Below, piece by piece: positions 49,894 through 59,761 of a DNA stretch of 64,000 nucleotides. A program made the translations under genes and the position numbers. This DNA is from Coraliomargarita algicola (GTDB taxonomy: Bacteria > Verrucomicrobiota > Verrucomicrobiia > Opitutales > Coraliomargaritaceae). The stretch covers positions 4,553,001-4,617,000 of the forward strand of contig NZ_CP138858.1 in assembly GCF_033878955.1 (NCBI RefSeq), read 5' to 3'. Numbering within the stretch: the first letter of the stretch is position 1; each line of letters starts with the position of its first letter. The notes under the pieces were generated by a model. It saw only the letters and a list, made by a program, of their open reading frames with translations, had not been told where the DNA came from and ran no database searches.

Positions 49894-49905
49894 ATCAGTT
49901 CGGAG

Positions 49906-51114
49906 CTAAAACGAATACTTGAATGACACGGCGACCGCTTGACTATCTAGGTCGTAGCCGCCGTCGATTGTATCCGAAGTTTGATTGCCGGAAACTGTGC
50001 GCTCACTGGCGAAGGCCTGTTGGTAGGTGATCTGCCAGCTTATGTGGTCGTAGCTACGACCGACGCCAACGGCTAAGAAGTGGCGATCTGTGTCGGGGAC
50101 AATTGGTAGGAAGTAAGTGTCGGGCACTGCGTTTTCAACGAAGGTGTAGCCTCCGCTGACATGCCAGCCGTTGTCCAGGTAACGGGTGAATCCTAATTCG
50201 CATATGAAGGTGGATTTCCAGTTTAAGGTGTACGTGGGGCTTGGCCCTAAGTTGCCATCGATATCCATGATCAGTTCATCGACATGATCCCAGTTGGTCC
50301 AATCTAGGTTGAATTCCAGATTCCAGTGCTCGTTGGGGCGATAGGAATAACCGAATACAATGGATTCTGGGTATACTAAATCGGCTTTTGTATTGGCGCG
50401 ATTGGTTGCGCCTCCAGTCAGTAAGGTGATTGCGGGTCCGGATGCTTTACCTTGGTAGGTCACATCTGTTTTGGCCTGATAATTGAGACCAAAGCTGTGT
50501 TTAACTGAAGGTTGCCACAATATGGAGAGGGAGTAGCCCATAGTTTGATCGTCTCCATCGAATTGAAGGGCGTTTGTTTTGATGTCGACAGTGGTATCGT
50601 CGAAAGAGAGCCCGCCGGCAAGCGAGAGACTGTCTGAGATTTGCCATGCGATGACTGCATGGTATTTGATGTATTGTAGGTCTGCTTCGTACGGAACGGT
50701 TTGGCCGGCGAGTTGAAATCTCGTATCATCTCCTCCCCAGTCTGTTCCTAGGGCGAAAGGGGCATACATGCCGAAGCCTAGCGCGAAGGGGGCGTCTTTG
50801 AATGTATGTGAGATGAATGCGCTGGGGACAGGCTGATAGGTGTCGTCCATATCGTCGCTGCCGGTGGCTCCTGAGTATTCATATCCGAGGGATATGGCAA
50901 AGACGTTGCCTTGGATTTGAGTGCCTTCGAGTTGCGTCAGGCCAGCTGCGTTATAAAAAACTGCGGATGGGTTGTCGGCTGTGGCTGTAAACGCGTTGCC
51001 GCGTGCAGTGGCAAAGGCGTCGACAAATGCGATTCGAGTCGCTGCGGCTTCGATCGAGCCACAGGCAAGTAAGGATAATCCAATGGGGATGAGTGGATGT
51101 TGCAGTTTTTTCAT
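49906..51114 (-). CDS. FadL/OmpP1-type outer-membrane channel
   Basis: 402 residues with a signal peptide (LIPIGLSLLACGSIEAA) and the N-terminal plug-like GNAFTATADNPSAVFYNAAGL of the FadL/TodX family, then beta-barrel strands ending in a C-terminal F. FadL proteins admit long-chain fatty acids and other hydrophobic compounds through the outer membrane. It starts four bases after the stop of the sensor-kinase gene 51119-53140, so the two are in one operon. The proximity to the fatty-acyl-signal-like operon at 53315 suggests uptake of a hydrophobic signal (inference). Confidence 0.87.
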   Translation of the reverse strand: MKKLQHPLIPIGLSLLACGSIEAAATRIAFVDAFATARGNAFTATADNPSAVFYNAAGLTQLEGTQIQGNVFAISLGYEYSGATGSDDMDDTYQPVPSAFISHTFKDAPFALGFGMYAPFALGTDWGGDDTRFQLAGQTVPYEADLQYIKYHAVIAWQISDSLSLAGGLSFDDTTVDIKTNALQFDGDDQTMGYSLSILWQPSVKHSFGLNYQAKTDVTYQGKASGPAITLLTGGATNRANTKADLVYPESIVFGYSYRPNEHWNLEFNLDWTNWDHVDELIMDIDGNLGPSPTYTLNWKSTFICELGFTRYLDNGWHVSGGYTFVENAVPDTYFLPIVPDTDRHFLAVGVGRSYDHISWQITYQQAFASERTVSGNQTSDTIDGGYDLDSQAVAVSFKYSF

Positions 51115-51118
51115 ATGT

Positions 51119-53140
51119 TTATTGGGTCGGGGCTAGTAGTAGTGAGGGAAGTTCGATTTCGATGTCCCAATCGCGTTCTTGCGAGCGACGATTTAGGTGT
51201 AAGTAGCCGTTGTGTTCGGTGATAACTTTGTGGGCTACGGATAGACCGAGTCCCACGCCAGTATGGCGTGTAGTGTAGAATGGTTCGGTTGCTTTTGCAA
51301 TGACGTCTTCGGGCAGTCCGGGGCCTCCGTCGCGTATGCGGATACAGAGTATACCTTCATTGCTGCGGCGAGTTTGCACCTGGATGATTTGCTCGCCGGG
51401 TTCGGACTGCATTGAATTTAAGAATATTTCCTCAAACGCATGCGTGAGGGCTTCAGGGGTGGCGTCGATTGAGGTGTTATCTGGTAAGTCGGCGATCTCT
51501 AGCTTGGCTTGAGTATTGCCGAGATGGATACGCGCGCGTTCGAAGGCGTTAAGGATGACTTCGCGGAGTTGAAGTTCAGTGCTGCCGGAATTACAGGCTT
51601 GCGCCAGATATAGCATTTGCTCGCTGAATCGTTTAATTCTGGCTGTTTCTTTGAGCATTGCCGATTTGAGGGATGCTTGGAATTTTGGTTGGTTGATCTT
51701 TTTATCAATCAGCTGGGCGTGAGTGGAGAGTGGTACGAGTGAATTACGAATTTCGTGGGCAAAACGCTCGGCAATTAGACTTATAATTTCAGTTTTAGAG
51801 CTTGCCTGAGCCGTCCGTTTGCTGGCTTCGATCTTTGTGAAATCTTCCATTAGCACCATGGTTGGTCTCGGTAGTAGCATGAGCTCGCCCTTTTGAGTAA
51901 ACGGGAAGATGGAAACTTGATAGACATCGTCTGGCTTTGATCCAGTGATTTTGAAGGGTTCTAGTAGTTCACCTTTTTCAACGGCGCGATGGACAGGCAT
52001 CGCCAGTTTCGAGGGGAGTTCTGCAAACTCGACGCTGCGGTCGGGGTTCTGATGGCTGATGTTGAGGAAGCGTTTGGCAGCATCGTTGATGTAGAGGATT
52101 TCTAGGTTTTCGCTAAAAACAATGGCGCCGCTCGACATTGAATGCATGACATTTTCGATTAATCGCCCATGCTGTGCGAGTTCGCTGTGTAGACGGCTAT
52201 TGCGAATGGCGAGTCCAAGTTCTTCCATTAGCAAGTATAGCAATTCTAATTCATCTTCGGAGTATTCTCGCCCAGTCACTGGTCCATTTAGCACGGCTAG
52301 ACCTATTATCTCTTCCCGGTCTGTGATCGGGATTGCCAAATGGCAGCCTAATATTGAGAATTCTTTATTGGTCGTGCTGCTGGCATGTGGAAATTGCGAG
52401 CGGGTGGAGCTTTCTTTGTGAAGAATACGAGGGTATTCTGACAGCTCGCGGCCAATGCCGACTGCTCGACTCAGTTGAAAGCAGTCCACTAAGTCGGAGG
52501 GCAAGCCTAGCGCGGCGATGCAAGTTAGATGCTTGGACTGCTTGTTTTTGACCAGCGACTGTTTGGCGGAACTTTCCAGGAAAATTCCGATTCGACTAAA
52601 GCTGATGTGTTCGCGTAACTTTAAAATGAAGTGTTGGGTGAAGGCTTTATAATCGAGGCTAAAACTTAGTATGTGAGAGAGGTCTCGCAATACATTGAGG
52701 GTAGATGTCGTATTACTATTGGCCGTCGATCTTTGAGTGGGGCGGTTATGCCACTCTTGTCCATTAAAGTCGCTCTGTGGATAATTATTCTGCTGATTAA
52801 CCAGTAAACGATGGAGTGTCTTTGTCGGTATGGGTTCTGCGAAATAAAGATCGGCTCCGTTCTCAAATGCTGCATTTTCGAGACTTAGGTCATAGTCCGG
52901 TGTTAGAACCACGATGTATATTTCCGCTACACAATCACGGATTTCACATAATGTGCGTTTAAGCTCTAGTTCCGAAGCTTCGGCGTAAACTAAGACGGCA
53001 TCAAAGGCACCTCGCGCTAATGATGACTTTGCTTCGAGTGCGGTTTGCCGTAGTATTATTCTGTTTTCTGGAGACGTAAAAACCTCCCGTAAACTATTAG
53101 GGATCGAAGGTTCGTTTCTAATGAATAGAAAATGACTCAC
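51119..53140 (-). CDS. Sensor histidine kinase with pseudo-receiver, GAF and PAS domains
   Basis: 673 residues, cytoplasmic. The N-terminal receiver-like domain (about 1-120) lacks the acceptor Asp (DAVLVYAEAS), so it is probably not phosphorylated. A GAF domain (about 150-310), a PAS domain (about 325-430, ILYINDAAKRFLNIS), HisKA with H462 in ERFAHEIRNSLVPL, and a HATPase (FEEIFLNSM; RDGGPGLPEDV) follow, an NtrB-like layout. It is divergent from the phcB-like operon and coupled to the FadL gene. It may read an intracellular or membrane-permeant cue. No dedicated regulator is adjacent; possible partners are the receiver proteins across the divergent promoter. Confidence 0.87.
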   Translation of the reverse strand: MSHFLFIRNEPSIPNSLREVFTSPENRIILRQTALEAKSSLARGAFDAVLVYAEASELELKRTLCEIRDCVAEIYIVVLTPDYDLSLENAAFENGADLYFAEPIPTKTLHRLLVNQQNNYPQSDFNGQEWHNRPTQRSTANSNTTSTLNVLRDLSHILSFSLDYKAFTQHFILKLREHISFSRIGIFLESSAKQSLVKNKQSKHLTCIAALGLPSDLVDCFQLSRAVGIGRELSEYPRILHKESSTRSQFPHASSTTNKEFSILGCHLAIPITDREEIIGLAVLNGPVTGREYSEDELELLYLLMEELGLAIRNSRLHSELAQHGRLIENVMHSMSSGAIVFSENLEILYINDAAKRFLNISHQNPDRSVEFAELPSKLAMPVHRAVEKGELLEPFKITGSKPDDVYQVSIFPFTQKGELMLLPRPTMVLMEDFTKIEASKRTAQASSKTEIISLIAERFAHEIRNSLVPLSTHAQLIDKKINQPKFQASLKSAMLKETARIKRFSEQMLYLAQACNSGSTELQLREVILNAFERARIHLGNTQAKLEIADLPDNTSIDATPEALTHAFEEIFLNSMQSEPGEQIIQVQTRRSNEGILCIRIRDGGPGLPEDVIAKATEPFYTTRHTGVGLGLSVAHKVITEHNGYLHLNRRSQERDWDIEIELPSLLLAPTQ

Positions 53141-53314
53141 AGAATGATCAGTAGATTATAGAAAAATACGTCGATTTTTAGGTGCTGTGCAACTAAATTG
53201 TCTAGTTTGTATTAGGTGCTATTATTTTACAATCTGCGATTGGGCTTATTTTTTAATTGTATCTGGAGGTTCCTAGGAGTCTGATGTGGATCTAATTTTG
53301 AGCTTATTCATTAG

Positions 53315-54997
53315 ATGACTACAAGTGTTACTGATCACTCGACTATTCAAAGTAAAGTCGTCGTTTTTCCATCTCGCAGCGGTAAGAAGATGTTGGGCTT
53401 TATTGACGAGTCGACAGTTGTGAGTCCGGATGCACCATTTGTGGTGATGGCTCCGAAATATGGGCAGTCTAAAAAGAATAATCTACAGATGGCCTACGTT
53501 TTTGCGCAAAATGGCCTGCGGGTGTTACGTTTTGATCATACCAATCATATAGGTGAAAGTGAAGGCGAGATTGTTGACTATACACTGCCTGGAGCGGTTG
53601 CGGACATTCTTGCCGCGATTGATTATTTAGAAACACAATATGGTGCTTCGAAGGTGATTTTACAGGCAAACAGTATGTCGGCTCGCTGTGCGATCCGTGC
53701 CGCGAAGTTAGATTCTCGCATCGAGCGCTTGATTTGTTTAGTGGGCATCGTCGATTTTAGGGAAACGATTACGTTGATCTGCCAAAAAGATATCATCGAT
53801 ATCTACATGGATGGGGGCAAACAGGGGGTTGGCGACATCCTCGGGCATGATGTTAATATCGATCAGTTTTTAAAAACCAGTGTGGATGAAGATATGCACG
53901 ATAGCGTGGGTACACGTGCTGATTTCCTGCATGCCCAGTGTGATATCTATATGTTTGCCGCGGAGAAAGACGCTTGGGTCGATTTTGAGAAATTGAAGCG
54001 ATTGGCCGCAGGTGCGAATCGGGTGAAGATTCGCGAAGTGAAAGGGGTGATGCATGAGATGATGGAGAACCCGCAGGCAGCCTTGAAGACTATTTCCGCG
54101 GCTGTATTTGTTGCAAAACATGGCCGTTTTCCTGAAGAGAAAGAGCTGGAGGGAATTGCTGAGCCCAATAAGCGCGAAGTTTTCAAACAGAATAAAATTG
54201 AGCGTAATCGTTTGCGAGCAGTGGCTCCCAAGCGCGAGTCGGAAGCCGATTTCTGGCACAGCTATCTCGATAAATACAAAATGTTAGAGTCTGTCGGTGC
54301 TTATAAGGATTATTTGAAGCTTATAGGTGATTGTTTAGGCAGTCCTCGTGAAGGTGCAGTCTACTTGGATTGTGGCTGTGGTAATGGTATGTTTGGCGCT
54401 TGGTGTTTGCGTGATCTGATCGCACAATCTGCGATGAGTTGGAAGATTCCTGCCACGTACTTCGGACTCGATTTGACTGGGAAAGGGCTTTCTGAGGCTG
54501 CTAGGAGGCATTCGGCGATTGCCAATGAGGGCGGTGAGCAGGTACTGCGTAATTTGAACATGATGTACTATCGTTTCGATCTTGATCGTATTGATGCCAG
54601 TCAGGAGAAACTCTTGCCGCTTGCCGATCAGTCTGTTGATTGTATCTGTTGTAGCTTGTTGATTTCGTATCTGAAAGATCCGGTGTTTTTAGTCAGAGAG
54701 TTGTATCGTGTGTTGAAACCGGGAGGACGTATCATTCTCTCCAGCATGAAGCCCTACTGTGATCTCTCACTTATCTACAAGGGCTTTTTGGGGGAGGCGG
54801 ATAGTGAAGAGGCAGTTGAGTCGGCGCGTAACCTTTTGAGTGCTGCTGGAGTTCTTCAGCTGAAAGAAGACGAGGGACATTATATTTTTTACAGCGAAGA
54901 TGAGTTGGTCGAAATTATGCGACAGGGTGGATTCCAGAAAGCGCATGTTTTTCGGTCGTTTGGTGAGCAGGCAAATTTGGTGTCATCTATCAAATGA
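53315..54997 (+). CDS. LuxD-like alpha/beta hydrolase fused to SAM methyltransferase (PhcB-like)
   Basis: 560 residues in two halves. The N-terminal alpha/beta hydrolase (about 1-285) has ANSMSARCA with nucleophile candidate S120, D219 in EKDAWVD and H247 in VMHEMMEN. The spacings match the LuxD acyl-transferase triad (S114/D211/H241) as I recall it. The C-terminal class I methyltransferase (about 310-560) has YLDCGCGNGMFGAWC, YYRFDLDRI and LKPGGRIILSSMKPYC. A fused acyl-thioesterase/transferase and carboxyl methyltransferase fits synthesis of a fatty-acid methyl ester signal like that made by Ralstonia PhcB. The stop overlaps the next gene by four bases. The signal itself is an inference. 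Confidence 0.82.
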   Translation: MTTSVTDHSTIQSKVVVFPSRSGKKMLGFIDESTVVSPDAPFVVMAPKYGQSKKNNLQMAYVFAQNGLRVLRFDHTNHIGESEGEIVDYTLPGAVADILAAIDYLETQYGASKVILQANSMSARCAIRAAKLDSRIERLICLVGIVDFRETITLICQKDIIDIYMDGGKQGVGDILGHDVNIDQFLKTSVDEDMHDSVGTRADFLHAQCDIYMFAAEKDAWVDFEKLKRLAAGANRVKIREVKGVMHEMMENPQAALKTISAAVFVAKHGRFPEEKELEGIAEPNKREVFKQNKIERNRLRAVAPKRESEADFWHSYLDKYKMLESVGAYKDYLKLIGDCLGSPREGAVYLDCGCGNGMFGAWCLRDLIAQSAMSWKIPATYFGLDLTGKGLSEAARRHSAIANEGGEQVLRNLNMMYYRFDLDRIDASQEKLLPLADQSVDCICCSLLISYLKDPVFLVRELYRVLKPGGRIILSSMKPYCDLSLIYKGFLGEADSEEAVESARNLLSAAGVLQLKEDEGHYIFYSEDELVEIMRQGGFQKAHVFRSFGEQANLVSSIK

Positions 54998-57156
54998 TCG
55001 CGTACTTAGTCGTTAGTTCGTTTTTGATTTCGTTGTTGTCGCTGTTTTTCTTTGTCGCCGTATTGGCGAAGGGGAACCTTTCGTTTAGCGGGCGAAATTT
55101 GGCTTTTTGTTCCTTTAGTTTTTCTATCTTTGTGTGGTCGCTCGGGCACATGCTGTGGTTGTTGTCGAGTGACTATACGACTGCCTTATTTTGGGTGCAT
55201 GTATTGGTCGCTGGGTCCATTATGGTTCCCTATGCTTATTTTCATTTTGCGGTAAATCTGACAGGACGGAACTCGTTGCAGATGCATGTCGTCGCGGGGT
55301 ATGTCGTTGGGATTATACTTTTATGTTTTAATTTCTCAGACTTTGTCGTCGTTGGCCTGGAACCACGGGGAGGGTTCGAGTATTGGCCGGTGCCTGGGAG
55401 TATGTTTCTTCCATACATTGGTGGCTATACTTTTATGGTGATATTCGGGGCTAGGTTGCTTTTTTCGGAATATTATAGATCTGATATCGATAAGAAGAAC
55501 CAGTTGCGCTATATCACCATCGGGACGGTGATTGGTTTTCTTGGAGGCACGACTAACTTCTTTCTCTGGTTGAATATACCGATCGCACCTTTTGGACATG
55601 CCGCAGTTATTTTTTACATTTTGGGGCTGGGATATTCGATGCTTAAATTCCGGACCTTGGACTTCAGTGAGATGTCGTTTCGGGTGTTTGGTTTAGTCGT
55701 GATCGCGATTCTATTTTCCGGAGTCGCTTCGTTTGGATTGGTCACTTTGATGGATTCGATCTACGATGAATTTTATCCTGATAATTTATTATTTTGGTGG
55801 GTGATTTTTACCTTATTGTCGATCTTCTTGCTGGCATTGGGCCCCTATGTGAATGATTTGTTTAATAACTTTCTTCATGATCGTTTCTTAGCCAAGCGAT
55901 TTGCATATCGAGTCGAGTTGAGGGATCTTTCAGATCAAATTCAGTTAGAAGGGGATCTGAGTGAGCAGTTTGCTTATGTCGTGAAACGAGTCTCGGAGGT
56001 GCTGTCGATTTCAGATGTCGCGCTTTACACCCGTTCCGTTCATGATTTCGATTTTGTTTGTCGAGGCTCGCAGGGAGAACGTCGCTGGTGTGCGCGTATT
56101 GCACCTGAGCGAATTCATTTTTTGTTAGATGCTTTTAATTCGCATAAAAAATCCTTTCATGTAGAAGAGGCTGTTGTGTCATCTGAGCAGTTCCGGGATG
56201 CTTATTTTAGTGGGGCGATTGAGCGCAGGATTATTTTTCCTGAGGATATAGTTGTCCCTGTGTTGGGACGTTTGGAGTGTTTTGGTTTCTTAATTCTCGG
56301 AAAAGGCAAGCATCGTACGGTGCTTGCTGATGTGGATTGTATCCTGCTTGAAAATATTTGTTCTCAATTGGGATTATCAATTAAGATGCGTGAGATTGAG
56401 CGTGGTTCCAATCAAGTCGAGAAGTTGGTTTCATTGGGAACGATGGCTGCTGGACTCTCTCATGAATTGCGTAATCCTTTAGTTTCCATCAAAGTTCTGG
56501 CTTCATTGTTAAAAAAGAAATCTGGGTCATTGAGACTTGATGAGGCGTTTAGCGCAACCGTGCAGCGCGATGTGAAACGAGTGATCTCTGTTGTTGAAGG
56601 TGTATCGGCTTTTGCCCGAAATACTGACGGTTCATTTAAGGCTGTTGATCTCAGTGATGTATTGAAAGAGTCGTTGTCTATTGTGGAGCCGAGTTTGCGT
56701 GTTAGTCGAATCGAGGTGACCTGTCAGCATCATGCTCAGTTGCCTTGTCTGTTGGGGGATCAAGATCAATTGGTACAAGTGTTTAGTAATTTGATCGAGA
56801 ACTCTATCAACGCAATTTCCGAGTGGGAGGAGCGTGCCGAAGTGGGGCACATTACAATTTCCACCGATATGAAATCTGGGCGAGATAGCGACAATGTGCA
56901 CCAATGGCTTATCGTAGATGTAAAAGATGATGGCCCTGGAATTCCTCAACATTTACAGAAGTTGATCTTTGAACCATTTGTCACTTCGCGAGATACGGGC
57001 GAACGTTCGAAAACCCGGGGGACCGGTTTAGGCTTGGCCATTGTGACTAAAATTATTGAACGGCATGGCGGTGTTATTATTGTCAATTCGGATTTAGGTA
57101 AGGGAACCTTATTTACAGTCTCGCTCCCTGTTAAAAAAATATTTAGCAAAGTATGA
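54994..57156 (+). CDS. Polytopic membrane histidine kinase (PhcS-like)
   Basis: 720 residues. About nine membrane helices in the first 300 residues include a 7TM-type histidine-kinase sensor region. A GAF domain (about 330-480), HisKA with H490 in AAGLSHELRNPLVSIKVL, and HATPase with NLIENSINAIS, KDDGPGIPQH and GLGLAIVTKI follow. It overlaps the upstream hydrolase/methyltransferase gene by four bases and the downstream gene by four bases (ATGA at both). In the phcBSR arrangement this is the sensor of the methyl-ester signal. An XrtA-type PrsK kinase was considered as a relative; the context favours the Phc-type comparison. Confidence 0.85.
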   Translation: MIAYLVVSSFLISLLSLFFFVAVLAKGNLSFSGRNLAFCSFSFSIFVWSLGHMLWLLSSDYTTALFWVHVLVAGSIMVPYAYFHFAVNLTGRNSLQMHVVAGYVVGIILLCFNFSDFVVVGLEPRGGFEYWPVPGSMFLPYIGGYTFMVIFGARLLFSEYYRSDIDKKNQLRYITIGTVIGFLGGTTNFFLWLNIPIAPFGHAAVIFYILGLGYSMLKFRTLDFSEMSFRVFGLVVIAILFSGVASFGLVTLMDSIYDEFYPDNLLFWWVIFTLLSIFLLALGPYVNDLFNNFLHDRFLAKRFAYRVELRDLSDQIQLEGDLSEQFAYVVKRVSEVLSISDVALYTRSVHDFDFVCRGSQGERRWCARIAPERIHFLLDAFNSHKKSFHVEEAVVSSEQFRDAYFSGAIERRIIFPEDIVVPVLGRLECFGFLILGKGKHRTVLADVDCILLENICSQLGLSIKMREIERGSNQVEKLVSLGTMAAGLSHELRNPLVSIKVLASLLKKKSGSLRLDEAFSATVQRDVKRVISVVEGVSAFARNTDGSFKAVDLSDVLKESLSIVEPSLRVSRIEVTCQHHAQLPCLLGDQDQLVQVFSNLIENSINAISEWEERAEVGHITISTDMKSGRDSDNVHQWLIVDVKDDGPGIPQHLQKLIFEPFVTSRDTGERSKTRGTGLGLAIVTKIIERHGGVIIVNSDLGKGTLFTVSLPVKKIFSKV

Positions 57157-58577
57157 TCGAAAACACTATACAGATTGCCGACTGTCCGCCTGTCTCACCT
57201 CAGGGTTTGGTTCCATTTCGCCGATTTGCGGAGGCATTGAGCGAGTTTAATGATTTTGATGGCTTTCGCCAGGCTCTGGCGCGAGTTGTCCAGGAGGATA
57301 GTGGTTATGCCGGATTCTTGGATCTTGATGCCGACCTCGCTTCGATGCAGGACTCGGAGGTCGGAGAGCATTTCGAGATGGATAGTTTAGTGGTCCCGCT
57401 TAGCGCAGGGCATGATACCGGCTATATTCGGTTTCTGGGGAATGAGCAGGGACGCCCTTTTGATGCAGAAGATCTTATGTGGATGGGAGCCATCAGCGAA
57501 TTCGTTTCACTCGCCTATGCTAATGCTAAAATGCATCGTGAGAGTCAGGATAAAGCACGCATTTTTCAATATCTGATCAATCAGCTACCTCTTGGTGTTA
57601 TTTGCTTCAGTGGGCAGGGAGACTTAATCGTTGAAAATAAATTGGCTAGCCGATTGCTGGGAGCTGTCGGGACAGAACTCATGCAGCGTGCACTTGCAGA
57701 TGAAAGCTTCAAGTCTCAAGGAAACTTACGCCTGCATTTAGAGGTGGAAGGACGACTGGTTTATACGGAGGGGCGACGCCTAGAGGTGGAGGCAGGTTTA
57801 TCATTTACGGCATTTGTACTTCATGACATGAGCGCTCAGCGCGAGAAGCTAATGTTGCAGATTGAGCGTTCTGTGTTTCGTGCTGAGTCCCGGGGGCAAG
57901 CTTTGACAATCGCAGTGCTCGAAGATCGCTCTGAAGCTGGTAAGTTACTACGGATCTTGAAAGCTTCAGCCGGTTCCTTGCAGTTAGATCCTGTGAGTCT
58001 AGCTTCCTTGGATGCATACTCCTGTGCCTGCATTTTTGCTGATAAAAGTCTCCGTAGTGTGCGCTATTTATTGAAGAAGGGGCTTGCAGGTCAACTGAAG
58101 CAAAGTGCCGTAGTTGGAGCGCTCGTTTCACAGGTCGATCATCTCGACGAGGCGCCAGCTCAGTCTTTAATTCGTGCTGCGCGTGCGGACTTTCAGAGAC
58201 TAGATCAGCTACTACGTCCGTCTTTGTTGGTTTTTGATCCGTATCCAGCTGTGATTGAAGCTCTGGATTTGATTTCCAGTGAGCTGTGTTCCTTCGAGTC
58301 AATCGATGCTGTCAGAGACTGTGTTTCTTTGATCGAGAGGGGGCAATTCGATGGTATCTTTCTAGATGTGGATACCTTTGCTCATGACGGGTTGAAGTGG
58401 CTTGAAGAGGCAAGTGCAGTCGCTGGAGCTGGATTTCGAGTATTTTATATATCACATTTGCAGCCTACCATGGTGCGCTCTAAATTTGGTCTGAGCGCGG
58501 ATTCGATGGTTTTTCAGAAACCATTTGATGCAGATGTGATTCGGGATGCCTTGCTCTTGCAGTTTGATTTTGCTTGA
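57153..58577 (+). CDS. GAF/PAS protein with degenerate central domain and C-terminal receiver
   Basis: 474 residues. A GAF-like domain (about 20-135), a PAS-like domain (about 140-225, [19 protein letters not shown]), a central domain (about 225-350) that may be a degenerate GGDEF without its catalytic motif, and a C-terminal receiver (about 353-470) with the likely acceptor D405 (GIFLDVDTF) and K in FQKPF. The usual second acidic residue of the receiver is weak. It has no counterpart I recall in phcBSR, so it is an extra intermediary in this operon. A soluble scaffold or phosphate sink is a guess. Confidence 0.65.
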   Translation: MIENTIQIADCPPVSPQGLVPFRRFAEALSEFNDFDGFRQALARVVQEDSGYAGFLDLDADLASMQDSEVGEHFEMDSLVVPLSAGHDTGYIRFLGNEQGRPFDAEDLMWMGAISEFVSLAYANAKMHRESQDKARIFQYLINQLPLGVICFSGQGDLIVENKLASRLLGAVGTELMQRALADESFKSQGNLRLHLEVEGRLVYTEGRRLEVEAGLSFTAFVLHDMSAQREKLMLQIERSVFRAESRGQALTIAVLEDRSEAGKLLRILKASAGSLQLDPVSLASLDAYSCACIFADKSLRSVRYLLKKGLAGQLKQSAVVGALVSQVDHLDEAPAQSLIRAARADFQRLDQLLRPSLLVFDPYPAVIEALDLISSELCSFESIDAVRDCVSLIERGQFDGIFLDVDTFAHDGLKWLEEASAVAGAGFRVFYISHLQPTMVRSKFGLSADSMVFQKPFDADVIRDALLLQFDFA

Positions 58578-58633
58578 GCTTTTCGCCTCTCTGCGGCGTA
58601 TTAATACAAATTCAAGACGATTTGATAAACACC

Positions 58634-59761
58634 ATGCTAGCCCCTGTGTCAGAGAATACCATTAAGCGCTTACTGGTCGTTGATGACGAAGAAGGGCCAC
58701 GTCAGTCTTTGAATATGATTTTTGGGGATGATTATGATGTGACTATCGCGACATCAGGTGAGGAGGCGATCGAGTTTTCGCGTGATCGATCTTTTCATGT
58801 AGTGGTTACTGACATACGCATGCGAGGGGTGAGTGGGATTGATGTTCTGCGTGAGGTCAAGCGGATCGATCCGCATACGGAAGTGGTCGTGCTCACGGCT
58901 TATGAGACTTTGGAGACTGCGCGTCAGGCGATTAGTCTCGGAGCATCCGAATATTTGAAAAAGCCTTTCGATCTCGATCACATTCAAACAGTGGTAGAAG
59001 AGTGTTTTCGAAACTACTTTTTTAAGTCGAAGCAAGAGACTGTGATTCGTGAGGATGTGAATGCGGCTAAGAATAATTTTTTGGAAATAGTCAGTCACGA
59101 GCTCAATACGCCCATGCATGGTATTCTCGGCTTCTTGGAGTTACTTGAAGGCACTCAACTGGATGAGGAGCAGAGCGATTATGTAGCTACGATTCGTGCC
59201 TGTGGTGTTAAGTATTTTGAGCACGTGCAAGACATCTTGACCTATGCCAAAATGTCGATGACTGAGAGTGATATTTCGCGCGGGGCCTTTAATCCGGCAA
59301 CTTTGGTGCTGAAGCTGATCGCGGAGTCTGAAGTTCCTGAATCACTGCAGGTCATCTCTAATATTCCCGATGATTTACTAGAGTTGGTCAGCGGTGCCGA
59401 GCAAGAGATCCGTATCGTGGTGCGCAAGCTATTATTAAATGCCTTTAAATTTACGACTGAGGGACATGTTGCCGTTTCTGTTCGCTATGATCCGCTGGCA
59501 GGGGATCAGGCCAGGTTGACCTTTGTGGTCGCGGACACTGGGGAGGGGATACAGCCAGAACTATTAGAGCATGGAAAAATATTCGATGCCTTTACTCAGG
59601 GCGACTCTTCTGTTCGTCGTTCACATGAGGGCTTGGGTCTTGGTTTATCTCTGTGTAAGAGTATCGCGGACCGTTTAGGCGGCACGATTCGTGTCGAAAG
59701 TGAGCGGGGGAAAGGCTCCACTTTCACCTTTGATTGCATCGTCGATACTAACTTTACTTAA
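58634..59761 (+). CDS. Response regulator with C-terminal histidine kinase (PhcR-like)
   Basis: 375 residues from the ATG at 58634; a TTG at 58574 overlaps the previous stop in a TTGA and would add 20 residues. The receiver (about 14-130) has DDEE, D60 in [12 protein letters not shown] in VVLTAYE and K in YLKKPF. It continues into HisKA with H155 in [16 protein letters not shown] and a HATPase ([25 protein letters not shown]). A receiver at the N-terminus with a kinase instead of a DNA-binding output is the unusual arrangement described for Ralstonia PhcR. Output would be phosphotransfer to a further regulator not in this window. Confidence 0.85.
   Translation: MLAPVSENTIKRLLVVDDEEGPRQSLNMIFGDDYDVTIATSGEEAIEFSRDRSFHVVVTDIRMRGVSGIDVLREVKRIDPHTEVVVLTAYETLETARQAISLGASEYLKKPFDLDHIQTVVEECFRNYFFKSKQETVIREDVNAAKNNFLEIVSHELNTPMHGILGFLELLEGTQLDEEQSDYVATIRACGVKYFEHVQDILTYAKMSMTESDISRGAFNPATLVLKLIAESEVPESLQVISNIPDDLLELVSGAEQEIRIVVRKLLLNAFKFTTEGHVAVSVRYDPLAGDQARLTFVVADTGEGIQPELLEHGKIFDAFTQGDSSVRRSHEGLGLGLSLCKSIADRLGGTIRVESERGKGSTFTFDCIVDTNFT

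Noticed and set aside
54994..57156. PrsK-type kinase of the exosortase A/PEP-CTERM system
   Set aside because: The sensor layout is similar and PEP-CTERM proteins exist in the window, but the operon partners (LuxD-methyltransferase fusion, receiver-kinase) fit a Phc-type system better and no exosortase is nearby.
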